Below, piece after piece: positions 36,501 through 43,383 of a stretch of DNA of 64,000 nt. The position numbers and the translations under genes were made by a program. The stretch is taken from contig NZ_VXKK01000018.1 of NCBI RefSeq assembly GCF_008693105.1, forward strand, positions 167,245 through 231,244, read 5' to 3'. Within the stretch, counting starts at the first letter, position 1. Every line of letters begins with the position of its first letter. The notes beneath the pieces were generated by a model, which was not told where the DNA came from, did not search any database, and worked only from the letters and a program-made list of their open reading frames with translations. The DNA comes from Corynebacterium flavescens (GTDB lineage: Bacteria; Actinomycetota; Actinomycetes; Mycobacteriales; Mycobacteriaceae).

Positions 36501-39017
36501 CGCGGCTGTGTGCTCCTCCTTAATGCGGGCGAGTTCGCCGCGCTTGTCCTTCAGCTTTATTGCAGCCAGCAGTGCGGGGACGGCGTCGGCGTCAAGCCAG
36601 TTGAGCGGGGGAAGCCGGTGCTCGCTAAGGAAGGCATTGGTCTTCTCCGCCGCCTGCAGCTTGTCAATGAGGGCACTGAGGGAGGCCGCGGCGCGGCGGT
36701 ACTCCTCGATCTTGGCGCTATCGCTTAAGGAGTGCTCCACCCGAATACCGGGAATGATGTCCGCCATGGACTCTACCGCGCGAGCCAATTCGCCGTGGGC
36801 GATGAAGGATTCTAGGTCCGCGCGTTCCACGGGGGCAACGCCGTCGACGCGCACGGAGTCCAGCAGGATACGGTTGCGCTTATAGGCGCCGGGGGAGAGC
36901 ATGCCCAGCTTGGCTGCACCATCGGGGCGCAGGGCCACGGTCTTTCCGCCGCCATCGAGGTGTGCCAGCAGGTCCTTGGCTTGGCGCAGGAGCAGGCCCG
37001 CCTCGCCTTCAAAGGAGATGGACCGGCGGGACTTTGCCACAAGATCGCTGGCCTTGACGACGGCGCGGTCCAGCTGGGCCGCACGGTCCTCCCAGATCTC
37101 GCGAATGCCACCGAGGATCTCTAGGGCGGCGTCAGCGTGCCAACCTCCCTGGGAGTCCACGAGGGTAGAAATATCGTGCCGGGTCCGCTCGAGCCTCTCC
37201 TCAATCTGGGCGGTGGGGAGGGAGCCGGTATTGTTCAGAGCCTTGCGCAGCGTGGAGGGGCACTGGGAACGCAGCGCTTCGACCTGCGCGGCAGTGGTTT
37301 CTTGGAGTTGCTTGAGCTCTGTGAGTTCGTGGAGGCTCAGCGGCAGTTCTTCTTGGGCAAGCTTTTCGATGACCGCCGCGTCCACGTCGGAATCGAGCTG
37401 GGTCAGGGCACGCAGGAAAGCGAGGAAGCGCGGGGAGTTTACCTGTTCGGCGTCGCAGGCACGCAGCAGGGAATCCTTAAGGATCCACTCATACTCGCCG
37501 CGGTGGGAATCCACATACTGGATTAGTTCGCCGTGCGTGCCCGAGAAACCTTCGATGTCGCAGGAGGTGCCGGCCGCCTCATAGGCGCGGGCCAGATCAG
37601 CATAAAGCCCCTTGCGCTCAGCGAGCAGGGAGGCGGCCTTCTTCTCGCGCTTCTTGACCGCGGCCTTGTTGTGCTTGGGGTGAAAAGCATCCGCTTGTTT
37701 GGAGATCACCTGGATGGAGCGCGAGAGCTGGCTTTGCTCGGCGGCGCTGTGCCCGATGACGGAAACGGCCAAGTCCTGGATGGGCTCCGGCAGCTTCCCG
37801 CGGACCTCAAGGAGTGCGCGGTCGGTCTCTGCGGTAACGAGGACGCGCTTGCCCTGGGCCAAAAGGTGGGTGATCAAAGCCGCGGCGGTGTGGGTCTTGC
37901 CCGTGCCGGGAGGGCCCTGCACCAAGGTCTGGGCGTTGGAGTCCACCCTGTCGATGATCTGCTTCTGCGCCTCATTGAGCGGCAAGGGGCCAAAGAACTC
38001 GCCCTCGGATTCAATGAGCGCACCCGGGGTATCGGAGGGCCGGGAAGAGGGCACCGCGTCCGGGTCAACAAGCGGCATAAGCCCCTGGGGTACGCGGTTG
38101 CTCTCGACGATGGTCTCCGCGATGCCTTCGAAGACTGCCGCCAGATCAGAAGGCTTGCGCGTGCGCTGAATAATGGCGGGCGAGAGTGTGATGATAGGCG
38201 CCAGACCAGGTACGGGCAGGCGCGTGTCCTCGCTGATGCGGCCATCGGGGTGCAGCTGAAAGGCCACCTGCGCGCAGATCTCACGTACGAAGTCGGGCTC
38301 AAAGGAGGGGACATCCTGGTTTTGCAGGCTCTGGCGCACCTTGGTCACCACGCTCGCCGAGCCCAGCGCACTAGAGTCGAGCATGTCGAACTCAGCGCTT
38401 AGCGCCACCACCGATTCCGCCAGGCAGACGCTAATCTCACCGGTCTTGAGATCGAGGTGAATCTCAATCGGTGCGGAGAGCACGTGCCTTTGCACCGGCT
38501 CATGGTCGGTAGGCTGCCAGGATAAAACGCCCGCGGCCAGTACCAGCTCCAGGGCATCGCCCTTGGTGCTCATCGCGTTGCGAATGCTAAAAAGCTTCTT
38601 ATACAAGGCATGGACGGGCCTGTCGCGCCGGGCTTTGTCGGCCCAGGAGTTCCACGCCTTAAGCCACTCATCGCGCAGGCGCAGGAGCCCCGGCTCGCTA
38701 TCGGCGCCTAGGAGGGGGAAGGTGGGCGCTTGGGAAGGATTATTGGTCTCGCCCTCTACGAACTCGCGCAATAGGGAAGGAATCTCGCGCGGGAGCACGT
38801 CGCGGGGCTTGCCCACGATGAGGAAAGGCTCGCCGGGCGCGGCGGCGATGTCTATGAGGAGGTCCGGGTGCGTGGCCAGAGCGCCGAGCCAGATGACTTC
38901 CCCATCCTTGCTGTACTGCTTGACGTCGCGGGTCTTCTTAGACTTGACCTGTTGGACCTGGGCCAGGAACTTCATCAGGTTGACGGCGTCGTGGGAGGTA
39001 GGGCTCAGCGCGGACAA
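33525..39017 (-). CDS. Very large SF1 helicase-nuclease, candidate defence protein
   Basis: 1830 residues. A unique N-terminal region (about 1-340) is followed by a split SF1 helicase: Walker A TLVQGPPGTGKTHTAAALI near 366, a long coiled-coil insert (about 420-1000), Walker B VVIVDEASQSSMS near 1060 with GDDKQVSPSD, and the late motifs FQGAERDVIFLSM and RYNVAVSRAKEQVW near 1280-1320. A Vsr/DUF559-like nuclease follows: HVIDLVVEGDKARLAIECDGD near 1390 and WHFYRIWEEDY. Then come a Thr/Gln-rich and acidic linker (TTVQTATTAQ; DDDDDNDDD) and a C-terminal DUF3320-like winged-helix part. Such helicase-nucleases occur in defence islands. It seems intact and stands alone, next to the IS-bounded cassette. 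Function is inferred. Confidence 0.8.
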   Translation of the reverse strand: MSALSPTSHDAVNLMKFLAQVQQVKSKKTRDVKQYSKDGEVIWLGALATHPDLLIDIAAAPGEPFLIVGKPRDVLPREIPSLLREFVEGETNNPSQAPTFPLLGADSEPGLLRLRDEWLKAWNSWADKARRDRPVHALYKKLFSIRNAMSTKGDALELVLAAGVLSWQPTDHEPVQRHVLSAPIEIHLDLKTGEISVCLAESVVALSAEFDMLDSSALGSASVVTKVRQSLQNQDVPSFEPDFVREICAQVAFQLHPDGRISEDTRLPVPGLAPIITLSPAIIQRTRKPSDLAAVFEGIAETIVESNRVPQGLMPLVDPDAVPSSRPSDTPGALIESEGEFFGPLPLNEAQKQIIDRVDSNAQTLVQGPPGTGKTHTAAALITHLLAQGKRVLVTAETDRALLEVRGKLPEPIQDLAVSVIGHSAAEQSQLSRSIQVISKQADAFHPKHNKAAVKKREKKAASLLAERKGLYADLARAYEAAGTSCDIEGFSGTHGELIQYVDSHRGEYEWILKDSLLRACDAEQVNSPRFLAFLRALTQLDSDVDAAVIEKLAQEELPLSLHELTELKQLQETTAAQVEALRSQCPSTLRKALNNTGSLPTAQIEERLERTRHDISTLVDSQGGWHADAALEILGGIREIWEDRAAQLDRAVVKASDLVAKSRRSISFEGEAGLLLRQAKDLLAHLDGGGKTVALRPDGAAKLGMLSPGAYKRNRILLDSVRVDGVAPVERADLESFIAHGELARAVESMADIIPGIRVEHSLSDSAKIEEYRRAAASLSALIDKLQAAEKTNAFLSEHRLPPLNWLDADAVPALLAAIKLKDKRGELARIKEEHTAALEMISTTLSTVGESAAAVIEPAYAAVRDFDLDAYSEVIQALEELHAREKELVELRAEAAAFGATGRELLRTFPAMPRAQRLTTQLEYSGRLPQLAKAQAWAQLEEQRQGLISTDIDRIQQQLSFIEDRLRKQSAELAQHRAWNHAVSGDRLSPQSRAVLKSYVQQVRKLGKGTGKYAAMQRAEIRKTLDNCRASIPVWIMPLFRVTEQLAIQENMFDVVIVDEASQSSMSAVFLQYLAPKIVVIGDDKQVSPSDVGVRQDELLSLANQLIPELPFKNSWTSTGRSLFDDANMRYGGQLTLTEHRRCVPEIIGFSNAIAYENNGVPLVPVRQVTADRLSPFRLVHTPQGEMTGTATKRINDAEAHAILDHLKQCLEDPRYEGMTFGIISLLGSAQAARIEQLLLSEIDTAVIEERQIMAGIAPDFQGAERDVIFLSMVASYRGDVRFNAQTRERDVQRYNVAVSRAKEQVWVFHSVQAAELGNHEDMRFRLLDYARNTLAAADAAAQKATETIALPSEGSLTEPFDTTFEQDIYRELSQRHFRILPHYNAMGHVIDLVVEGDKARLAIECDGDSWSTREAFNAQMQAQRELERCGWHFYRIWEEDYRADPTASLERLLSAISAQNIVPQPATTVQTATTAQTPTTTRATTEPSPFSTSAPVTPSAPTAQQSAHAGHAEQAGQAEPSEEWTGKVSSEFSYEDDFYADDEFSNNPFAALIEAEAGTDSPEYSASTEHINDADDDDDNDDDTEDYPTDPLGGSLSNPFSAQPEQPAQPAPALRKAGLPNPLLVRQSNGEETQQRFPLQPSSARSELSVVLEAAEGDIPAPEKFTPFDGWTVGVSQAARSQVEAGLIDVLQAEGPIRGERLYRRYLSGYNGRMSSEVKKTLKQALRLGIQKNTILVSNPLRRRSMDDRTFYLPGQLPVLPRELGGRNLQELPAEEVITTMNLFPDAPTAAELFQLCRKYWGLGRLSDKGAVFLSDHLSLSTWSGQA

Positions 39018-39250
39018 AACTGCTCCTTATGAAAAGCAAAGAGGGTGAGGAGAGACATAGGGCTACAAAGATAAGGTATAAACCTGTTCCACTATAGAGC
39101 CCGCGTTGCGCGGCTTAGTCATCTACTCGAGTCTTTACTCGGAGGCAACACTCGAAGCCTGGATCTTCGCCAGCTTTCGGCCCCATCCGGAGTTCTTGCA
39201 GACATGCTAGAATCCCGTGTCGAGGCTTTCTAAGAATCAGGGGTGAAGAT

Positions 39251-39856
39251 TTGAAAGATTACTGGAATCACAATACCGTCTACCACCCAGAACTGCTCGC
39301 CTCCGTTCCCCACCACGACAGTCGCATTCTCGATGTTGGCTGTGGAGACGGCCTCCTTCTTCAGAAGATCGCGTCAAGAACCAAACACATCACCGGCATA
39401 GACCCCGACGCAGTGGCTCTTTCGCGGGCAAGAGCGCGCCTCTCAATTCCATCGAAGGCGCGCTTCATATGCGGCGATTTCCTCACTTCATCCGAACTCG
39501 ATACACAGCGATTCGACCTTATTGTCTGTGTGGCTGCACTGCACCACATGCCCCTCATCCCCGCTCTTGAGCGCATGCGTCTTCTCCTACGCCCAGGAGG
39601 GCAGCTGCGAATCGTTGGACTGGCAAGAAACAAGAGCATGTTTGATTGGGTCATCTCCGGGCTGCTTCTGGTGCCGATTCGGTTGATGAGTAAGGCTCAT
39701 AGAGAGTCCGGCTATCCAAATATGACGACCGCCCAGCCCCTCGAATCGTTCACCGAGATTCGAGGGGCTGCCGCCAGGATCCTCCCCGGCAGCCGAGTTA
39801 GACGGCGGTTCTACTATCGCTACACGCTGGCTTGGACGAAGCCTCACGATTCATGA
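39251..39856 (+). CDS. Class I SAM-dependent methyltransferase
   Basis: 201 residues from a TTG start at 39251 (GGGGTGA 8 bp upstream). The SAM-binding motif I is SRILDVGCGDGLLLQKIA near residue 25, followed by ITGIDPDAVAL, FICGDFLT and DLIVCVAALHHMP near 95, then RLLLRPGGQLRIVGL near 115. The C-terminal third is small and holds a membrane-like VISGLLLVPIRLMS. The substrate is unknown. A perfect 13-bp inverted repeat lies within the coding sequence near its end (39735-39769). It faces the orphan antitoxin-like gene and is divergent from the helicase-nuclease. Confidence 0.75.
   Translation: MKDYWNHNTVYHPELLASVPHHDSRILDVGCGDGLLLQKIASRTKHITGIDPDAVALSRARARLSIPSKARFICGDFLTSSELDTQRFDLIVCVAALHHMPLIPALERMRLLLRPGGQLRIVGLARNKSMFDWVISGLLLVPIRLMSKAHRESGYPNMTTAQPLESFTEIRGAAARILPGSRVRRRFYYRYTLAWTKPHDS
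39735..39769. repeat. Perfect 13-bp inverted repeat inside the methyltransferase gene
   Basis: AGCCCCTCGAATC (39735-39747) and GATTCGAGGGGCT (39757-39769) with a 9-base loop. It would form a very stable hairpin in the mRNA about 30 codons before the stop. No T run follows. Confidence 0.75.
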
Positions 39857-39944
39857 AAGTCGAATAGTTCCCCGGTATATATTGCGCCTCTCGGATATTC
39901 GGGAGCTGATGGTGATCAGATTCCATCAGCTGGATTCAAGGCCG

Positions 39945-40118
39945 CTAGTTGAGTCCGAAACGGGAGCGGGTAATTGCTACCAGCTCGTCTGCGCTTATCT
40001 TTCCTGCAACGTAAGACTCAGCATTGCTGTGGTGCTCTGCGCTGACCAGAAGCCCCTCAAGATACAAACTATGCTCAGCTTGTGAGACCCATTCCGCTCT
40101 TTGTTGCTGTGAGCTCAT
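39945..40118 (-). CDS. Antitoxin VbhA-like protein, 57 residues, no Fic partner seen
   Basis: ATG 40118 to TAG 39945. The product reads AEWVSQAEHSLYLEGLLVSA, then AESYVAGKISADELVAITRSRFG, matching the VbhA-type antitoxin pattern (short N-terminal helix with a LEGL turn, then y-x-x-G-x-i-x-x-d-E-L). In VbhA a glutamate after the S/TxxxE motif blocks the ATP site of Fic toxins; here SQAEHSLYLEG places Ser and Glu in that helix. A Fic gene should follow downstream, but only 88 bp separate it from the convergent methyltransferase gene and no Fic motif (HPFxxGNG) is visible. It may be a remnant of a toxin-antitoxin pair. Confidence 0.55.
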   Translation of the reverse strand: MSSQQQRAEWVSQAEHSLYLEGLLVSAEHHSNAESYVAGKISADELVAITRSRFGLN

Positions 40119-40151
40119 ATTGGGTCACCTTTCCGGGAAACGGGAGATCAT

Positions 40152-40199
40152 CTAAAGTTATGACCTCAACCGTACTTATGGTTGAGGTCATAACTTTAG
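40152..40199. repeat. Perfect 20-bp inverted repeat
   Basis: CTAAAGTTATGACCTCAACC (40152-40171) and its exact complement (40180-40199) with an 8-base loop, between the antitoxin-like gene and the end of the quinone oxidoreductase gene. No T run follows on either strand, so a mobile-element end, a protein site or a rho-independent-like stop are all open. Confidence 0.8.
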
Positions 40200-40232
40200 T
40201 GTAGAAATTCGCTAGAAACAAGCCCCACAGGC

Positions 40233-41096
40233 CTAGAACTGCAGCAATACCTTGCCCACGCGGCCGGGTGTGAAGTGGGCGTCGATGGCGGCGGGGAGCT
40301 CCTCCGGGCCGAAGACTCCGGCTACGGGTAGGGTGAGCTCGCCGGCGCTGATGCGCTGCATGAGCTCAGCAAAGAGTCCCTGCTTCTTGGCCGGATCCAT
40401 GTCACGGCTGACCTGCGAGCCCCAGAATCCTTTGACCTTCAGGTCGCGGAAGATGATGGGACCGGAGGGCAGTTCCATGGTGGGTCCGGCCATGGCGCCG
40501 AAGACGACGAGGGTGCCGCCCTGCGCCAACAGGGAGAGAACCTGGCCGGAGGACTGACCCCCGACGGAATCCACGCCCGCGCGAATCGGGGCGCCGCCGG
40601 TAATCTCTGCTGCTTGCTCCCGCCACTTCGGGTCGGCGGTGGAGACCACGGTGTCAATGCCCTGGGCCTTGAGTTCTTCGATGCCTTCGTCGCGGCGCAC
40701 CAAGCCCAACACGTTGACCCCGCGGGCACGCGCCAGCTGGGCCGCCGCCTCATCGGGCAGTTGCTCGGGGACGGGGATGAACCCGGCGACATCGACAAGC
40801 GCGTAATCGCCCCAGACACCGAAGGAGGTGCCGCTCACGCCGCGCTGGCCTACCTCGATACCGGTGACGCCCTCACCCAGCTTGTCGACGACGCCTAGTA
40901 CCTCCGTACCAGCCGGCGCCGGCAGCTCCGGCTTGAAACCATAAGTGCCACGAATGGTCCAGATGTCGTGGTTGTGGATGGGCGAAAGCCGCACCCGCAG
41001 GCGGATCTGGCCGGGGCCTGGCTCCGGAAGGGGACGCTCCTCTACGTGCAGGACGTCTTGGGGTTCGCCGAATGAATCGTGGATGAGGGCGCGCAT
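40233..41096 (-). CDS. Zinc-less medium-chain quinone oxidoreductase with internal deletion
   Basis: 287 residues of the QOR/MDR family, about 40 fewer than usual. The N-terminal GroES-like half (MRALIHDSFGEPQDVLHVEERP to FGVWGDYALVDVAGF) and the C-terminal half (VDSVGGQSSGQVLSLLAQGGTLVVFGAM to FTPGRVGKVLLQF) are normal. Between PEQLPDEAAAQL and ARARGVNVLGLVRR the segment that in relatives contains the start of the Rossmann fold and its glycine-rich NADPH loop is missing, with the frame kept. The enzyme is thus probably inactive. It lies 84 bp downstream of ohr on the same strand and may be cotranscribed with ohr/ohrR. Confidence 0.75.
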   Translation of the reverse strand: MRALIHDSFGEPQDVLHVEERPLPEPGPGQIRLRVRLSPIHNHDIWTIRGTYGFKPELPAPAGTEVLGVVDKLGEGVTGIEVGQRGVSGTSFGVWGDYALVDVAGFIPVPEQLPDEAAAQLARARGVNVLGLVRRDEGIEELKAQGIDTVVSTADPKWREQAAEITGGAPIRAGVDSVGGQSSGQVLSLLAQGGTLVVFGAMAGPTMELPSGPIIFRDLKVKGFWGSQVSRDMDPAKKQGLFAELMQRISAGELTLPVAGVFGPEELPAAIDAHFTPGRVGKVLLQF

Positions 41097-41180
41097 GAGT
41101 GCTCCTTGGGTAGTTGTTGGGGTGGGTAGGACCGTGTGTTTCTGGGTCTTGCTGCGTACTTCTGTGTGTTTCCGAAGTGC

Positions 41181-41603
41181 CTAGTCGTCGGAGACGGTGA
41201 CGGTGACCTCGATGTTGCCGCGGGTGGCATTGGAGTAGGGGCAGACCTGGTGCGCGGCATCCGCCAGCGCTTGGGCCTCGTCGTGGCTCAGGTGTGGGAT
41301 AGTGACCTCGAGCTCGACTGCCAAGCCGTAACCACCCTGGCCGTTGGAGCCGATGCTCACGCGTGCACCCACGGAGGTGTCGGCGAGCTTGATTTTCTGG
41401 CTGCGCGCAACGGACTGGAGCGCGGAGTGGAAACAGGCGGCGTAGCCGGCGGCGAAGAGCTGCTCGGGGTTGGCGCCAGCGCCGCTGCCGCCCATCTCCT
41501 TGGGGATAGCGAGGTCGAGGCTGATGGTGCCGTCCGAGGTGGCGGTGTGGCCGTTGCGGCCTTCTCCGGTGGCGAGTGCTTCTGCGGTGTACAGCGGTGT
41601 CAT
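41181..41603 (-). CDS. ohr: Organic hydroperoxide resistance protein
   Basis: Thiol peroxidase that reduces organic hydroperoxides. 140 residues with both catalytic cysteines: FAAGYAACFHSALQ near residue 60 and HQVCPYSNATRGNIEV near 124, plus the N-terminal LYTAEALATGEGRNGH. I start at ATG 41603, which has AAGGAGC 9 bp upstream; the longer frame to 41933 overlaps ohrR. It follows ohrR by 13 bp on the same strand. Confidence 0.93.
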   Translation of the reverse strand: MTPLYTAEALATGEGRNGHTATSDGTISLDLAIPKEMGGSGAGANPEQLFAAGYAACFHSALQSVARSQKIKLADTSVGARVSIGSNGQGGYGLAVELEVTIPHLSHDEAQALADAAHQVCPYSNATRGNIEVTVTVSDD

Positions 41604-41616
41604 ATCTCTAGCTCCT

Positions 41617-42066
41617 TCAAGCTTTGTCTGGCTTTTCTGCGCCAGATTGATTGAGTGAAGCGCACATCTCCTGCAGGGTGGAGAGCAGCTGGCGTGCCTG
41701 CTCATCATCCGTGGTGAGCATGAGTTCACGTACCTGAGTGGGGATGTGTGCAAGTTCGGATTCCAACGCCGTGCCGGCGTCAGTGAGTGTGACAGTGACG
41801 ATGCGGGCGTCGCTATCGCGGCGCTCCCGGGCGAGGTATCCGGCCTTCTCCAGCCTGCGCAGCAGGGGGGAAAGGGTCCCGGAATCAAGCTGCATGGCCT
41901 CGCCCAAACACTGCATGTTCTGCTGGCCGTCATTCCACAGCACCACCATCACGAGGTACTGCGGGTAGGTGAGCTCCCACGGTTCAAGCAGCGTGCGATA
42001 AGCCCGCATGGTTGCTCGTGCGGCCGAGTAAAGGGAAAAGCACACCATCTTGTCTGTCACGCTCAT
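41617..42066 (-). CDS. ohrR: MarR-family peroxide-sensing repressor
   Basis: 149 residues. The sensing cysteine is in DKMVCFSLYSAARA near residue 9, equivalent to Cys15 of OhrR. The winged helix spans LTYPQYLVMVVLW, CLGEAMQLDSGTLSPLLRRLEKAGYLARERRDSDAR. Oxidation by organic peroxides should release it from DNA. I start at ATG 42066; ATG 42084 would lie inside the operator. It precedes ohr and has a long inverted repeat directly upstream, so the pair is autoregulated. Confidence 0.9.
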   Translation of the reverse strand: MSVTDKMVCFSLYSAARATMRAYRTLLEPWELTYPQYLVMVVLWNDGQQNMQCLGEAMQLDSGTLSPLLRRLEKAGYLARERRDSDARIVTVTLTDAGTALESELAHIPTQVRELMLTTDDEQARQLLSTLQEMCASLNQSGAEKPDKA

Positions 42067-42070
42067 AAGA

Positions 42071-42107
42071 ACAATATTGCACACAATTTAGTTGTGCGCA
42101 ATATTGT
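42071..42107. promoter_or_regulatory. OhrR operator
   Basis: Sixteen-base arms ACAATATTGCACACAA (42071-42086) and TTGTGCGCAATATTGT (42092-42107) pair with a single mismatch around a 5-base centre. The AT-rich, ACAAT/ATTGT-flanked design is that of OhrR sites. It lies 4 bp before the ohrR start. Confidence 0.85.
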
Positions 42108-42216
42108 ATTAGGGCGGAATGTTCACTCCTACCGCTGAGCAGACCTTTGGCTGAGTTAGAGTTTTCCCAGTGCTGCCCTAATGGATGACGTTGTCCTCGA
42201 CCCAGCGCCGCAGGTG

Positions 42217-42399
42217 CTGTAGGGGAGCGGCTGTGGAGTGTCCCAGCACGAGCTCCTCACCCACGTTGCCACGCTTGTCGAAGCCGGCTCCCTCCACCCC
42301 ACCAATACCCTCACACTAAACCCCATATCGGCCGCGAACCTCGACAAGGCCTATGCGCAGGTCGCCGCCGGGCACATGCTTGGCAAGCTGGTCCTGGCG
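42217..42399 (+). pseudogene. Zinc-type alcohol dehydrogenase/quinone reductase, C-terminal remnant
   Basis: In one frame the sequence reads HELLTHVATLVEAGSLHPTN then NPISAANLDKAYAQVAAGHMLGKLVL, the usual C-terminus of medium-chain oxidoreductases. The frame is closed just upstream by TAG (42214 region), and nothing of the catalytic domain is left. It lies between ohrR and a secreted-protein gene, on the other strand from ohr. Not part of the intact oxidoreductase at 40233. Confidence 0.6.
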
Positions 42400-42459
42400 T
42401 GCTGGGCTGACTGGCTTCGCGAGCAAGCCCAACCTTTCCTGCTATGGCAAGATAGGCGC

Positions 42460-42846
42460 ATGACTCTCTCATCTCGCATCTCCTCGCCTTTCAGTCGGCT
42501 CACTCGAATTGCAGCCGCCACCGCTGTGCTTACGTCACTGGTCGCCCCGCAGGCGGCAGCGCTTAGCCCGGAAGAAGAACAGTTCCGTACCGATCCGGTC
42601 GGGGCAGTGGCCTGGCAAACCATCATGAGCTCCTATAATGCCCTGCGCTCTAACGAGGGAGCCTTCACGGCGGCCTCCTACTTCTCTATGACTCGACCCG
42701 GTGAAAGCATAGGAATGCCCGGCCTGCAACGCTGTGCGGAAGGTCTTGGTTCTTCCTCGCCACTGGGCGCAGTCCGTTTTGTTACCGGCGCGCTGTGTGC
42801 GAGTTTCGATCCTGCGTCCCGTGCGGAGGCAGCCCGCTTGGGCTAA
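42460..42846 (+). CDS. Small secreted protein of unknown function
   Basis: 128 residues from ATG 42460. A signal peptide is clear: RISSPFSRLTRIAAATAVLTSLVAPQAAALS, with likely cleavage after AAA. The mature part of about 95 residues holds two cysteines (LQRCAEG, GALCASF) that could form a disulfide, and no catalytic motif that I know. An in-frame upstream extension to 42238 is only the dehydrogenase remnant. A strong terminator hairpin follows within 30 bp. Confidence 0.6.
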   Translation: MTLSSRISSPFSRLTRIAAATAVLTSLVAPQAAALSPEEEQFRTDPVGAVAWQTIMSSYNALRSNEGAFTAASYFSMTRPGESIGMPGLQRCAEGLGSSSPLGAVRFVTGALCASFDPASRAEAARLG

Positions 42847-42870
42847 AAGTGCTGGCCCGAATGAGAAAAC

Positions 42871-42907
42871 GAGTGGAGCCCCGGCCTTGAAAGTCGGGGC
42901 TCCACTC
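42871..42907. terminator. Intrinsic terminator, partner of repeat copy 1
   Basis: Perfect 13-bp arms GAGTGGAGCCCCG (42871-42883) and CGGGGCTCCACTC (42895-42907). The minus strand continues CGTTTTCTC, giving a T-rich tail, so it fits a stop for minus-strand RNA from the repeat at 42918-43019. It can also end the plus-strand secreted-protein transcript. Confidence 0.8.
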
Positions 42908-42917
42908 GTCTCTCTGA

Positions 42918-43019
42918 AAGGTGTCACGCTATCGGCTTGAAGCCGCCCTGCGGACTAGGGGTTCTCTCTCTATCTTTCTCATGCGCTCTCTCAAACGCAC
43001 AAGTGCAAGTATGGGGCAT
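42918..43019 (-). ncRNA. Dispersed 102-bp element copy 1: candidate small RNA or small-peptide gene
   Basis: Identical at 101 of 102 positions to 50973-51074. On the minus strand it leads, after about 10 bases, into the terminator at 42871-42907. It could fold into GUGCG/CGCAU, CCGC/GCGG and GGCUU/AAGCC hairpins. It also holds a 31-codon ORF (ATG 43019 to TGA 42924) starting MPHTCTCAFERAH. Nothing upstream on the minus strand is transcribed toward it, so it would need its own promoter; TAGGGT near 43035 is a possible -10. RNA or peptide cannot be told apart here. Confidence 0.45.
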
Positions 43020-43039
43020 GTAGCTGAAATCACCCTAGT

Positions 43040-43327
43040 GCACAACTGGGAGAAGCCTGGGGGTTTGAAAACGAATGGGTCACCGTGTGGAGATTGTTCC
43101 TGCCTCGATGTCCGTGGCCAGGAAGGGAAATGCGAGCTCATGTTTGTTCTTTCTTCCCCTCGAAGGTTATGGATAGCAACCGAAAGTGCACATATCAACC
43201 TTGCATCATGTTCCATGCGGAGGCCCGTGTGTAGAGATGGGGACGCGTGGAGGTGGGGAAGCCCTGGAACCTCAAGGGGGTAGGAAAGGGGTAAGCCCTA
43301 AGGGGCAATTCTGCCTGTGTGTGGCGT
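43040..43327. other. Gap before the DctM-type transporter gene
   Basis: No gene is supported between repeat copy 1 and the operator at 43328. Frames present lack ribosome sites and family features. Confidence 0.4.
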
Positions 43328-43339
43328 GTAACATGCTAC
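43328..43339. promoter_or_regulatory. GntR-type operator before the DctM-type transporter gene
   Basis: GTAACATGCTAC differs by one base from the perfect palindrome GTAACATGTTAC at 45862-45873 in front of the dehydrogenase gene. It lies 44 bp before the transporter start, fitting control by the GntR protein encoded at 45055. Confidence 0.65.
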
Positions 43340-43383
43340 GGTGAGCCTCGTCACTTTACTGGAGCAATTTAAGGAGGCGCATA

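Noticed and set aside
39882..40085. A 67-codon plus-strand frame opposite the antitoxin-like gene
   Set aside because: No ribosome site or family pattern; the minus strand matches VbhA-like proteins better.
42918..43019. A riboswitch before the DctM-like gene
   Set aside because: The element is over 360 bp from the gene, its terminator reads the other way, and a second copy lies in an unrelated place.
42929..43216. A 95-codon minus-strand frame across repeat copy 1
   Set aside because: It uses another reading frame than the ORF shared by both copies, has no ribosome site and no counterpart of the same length at copy 2.
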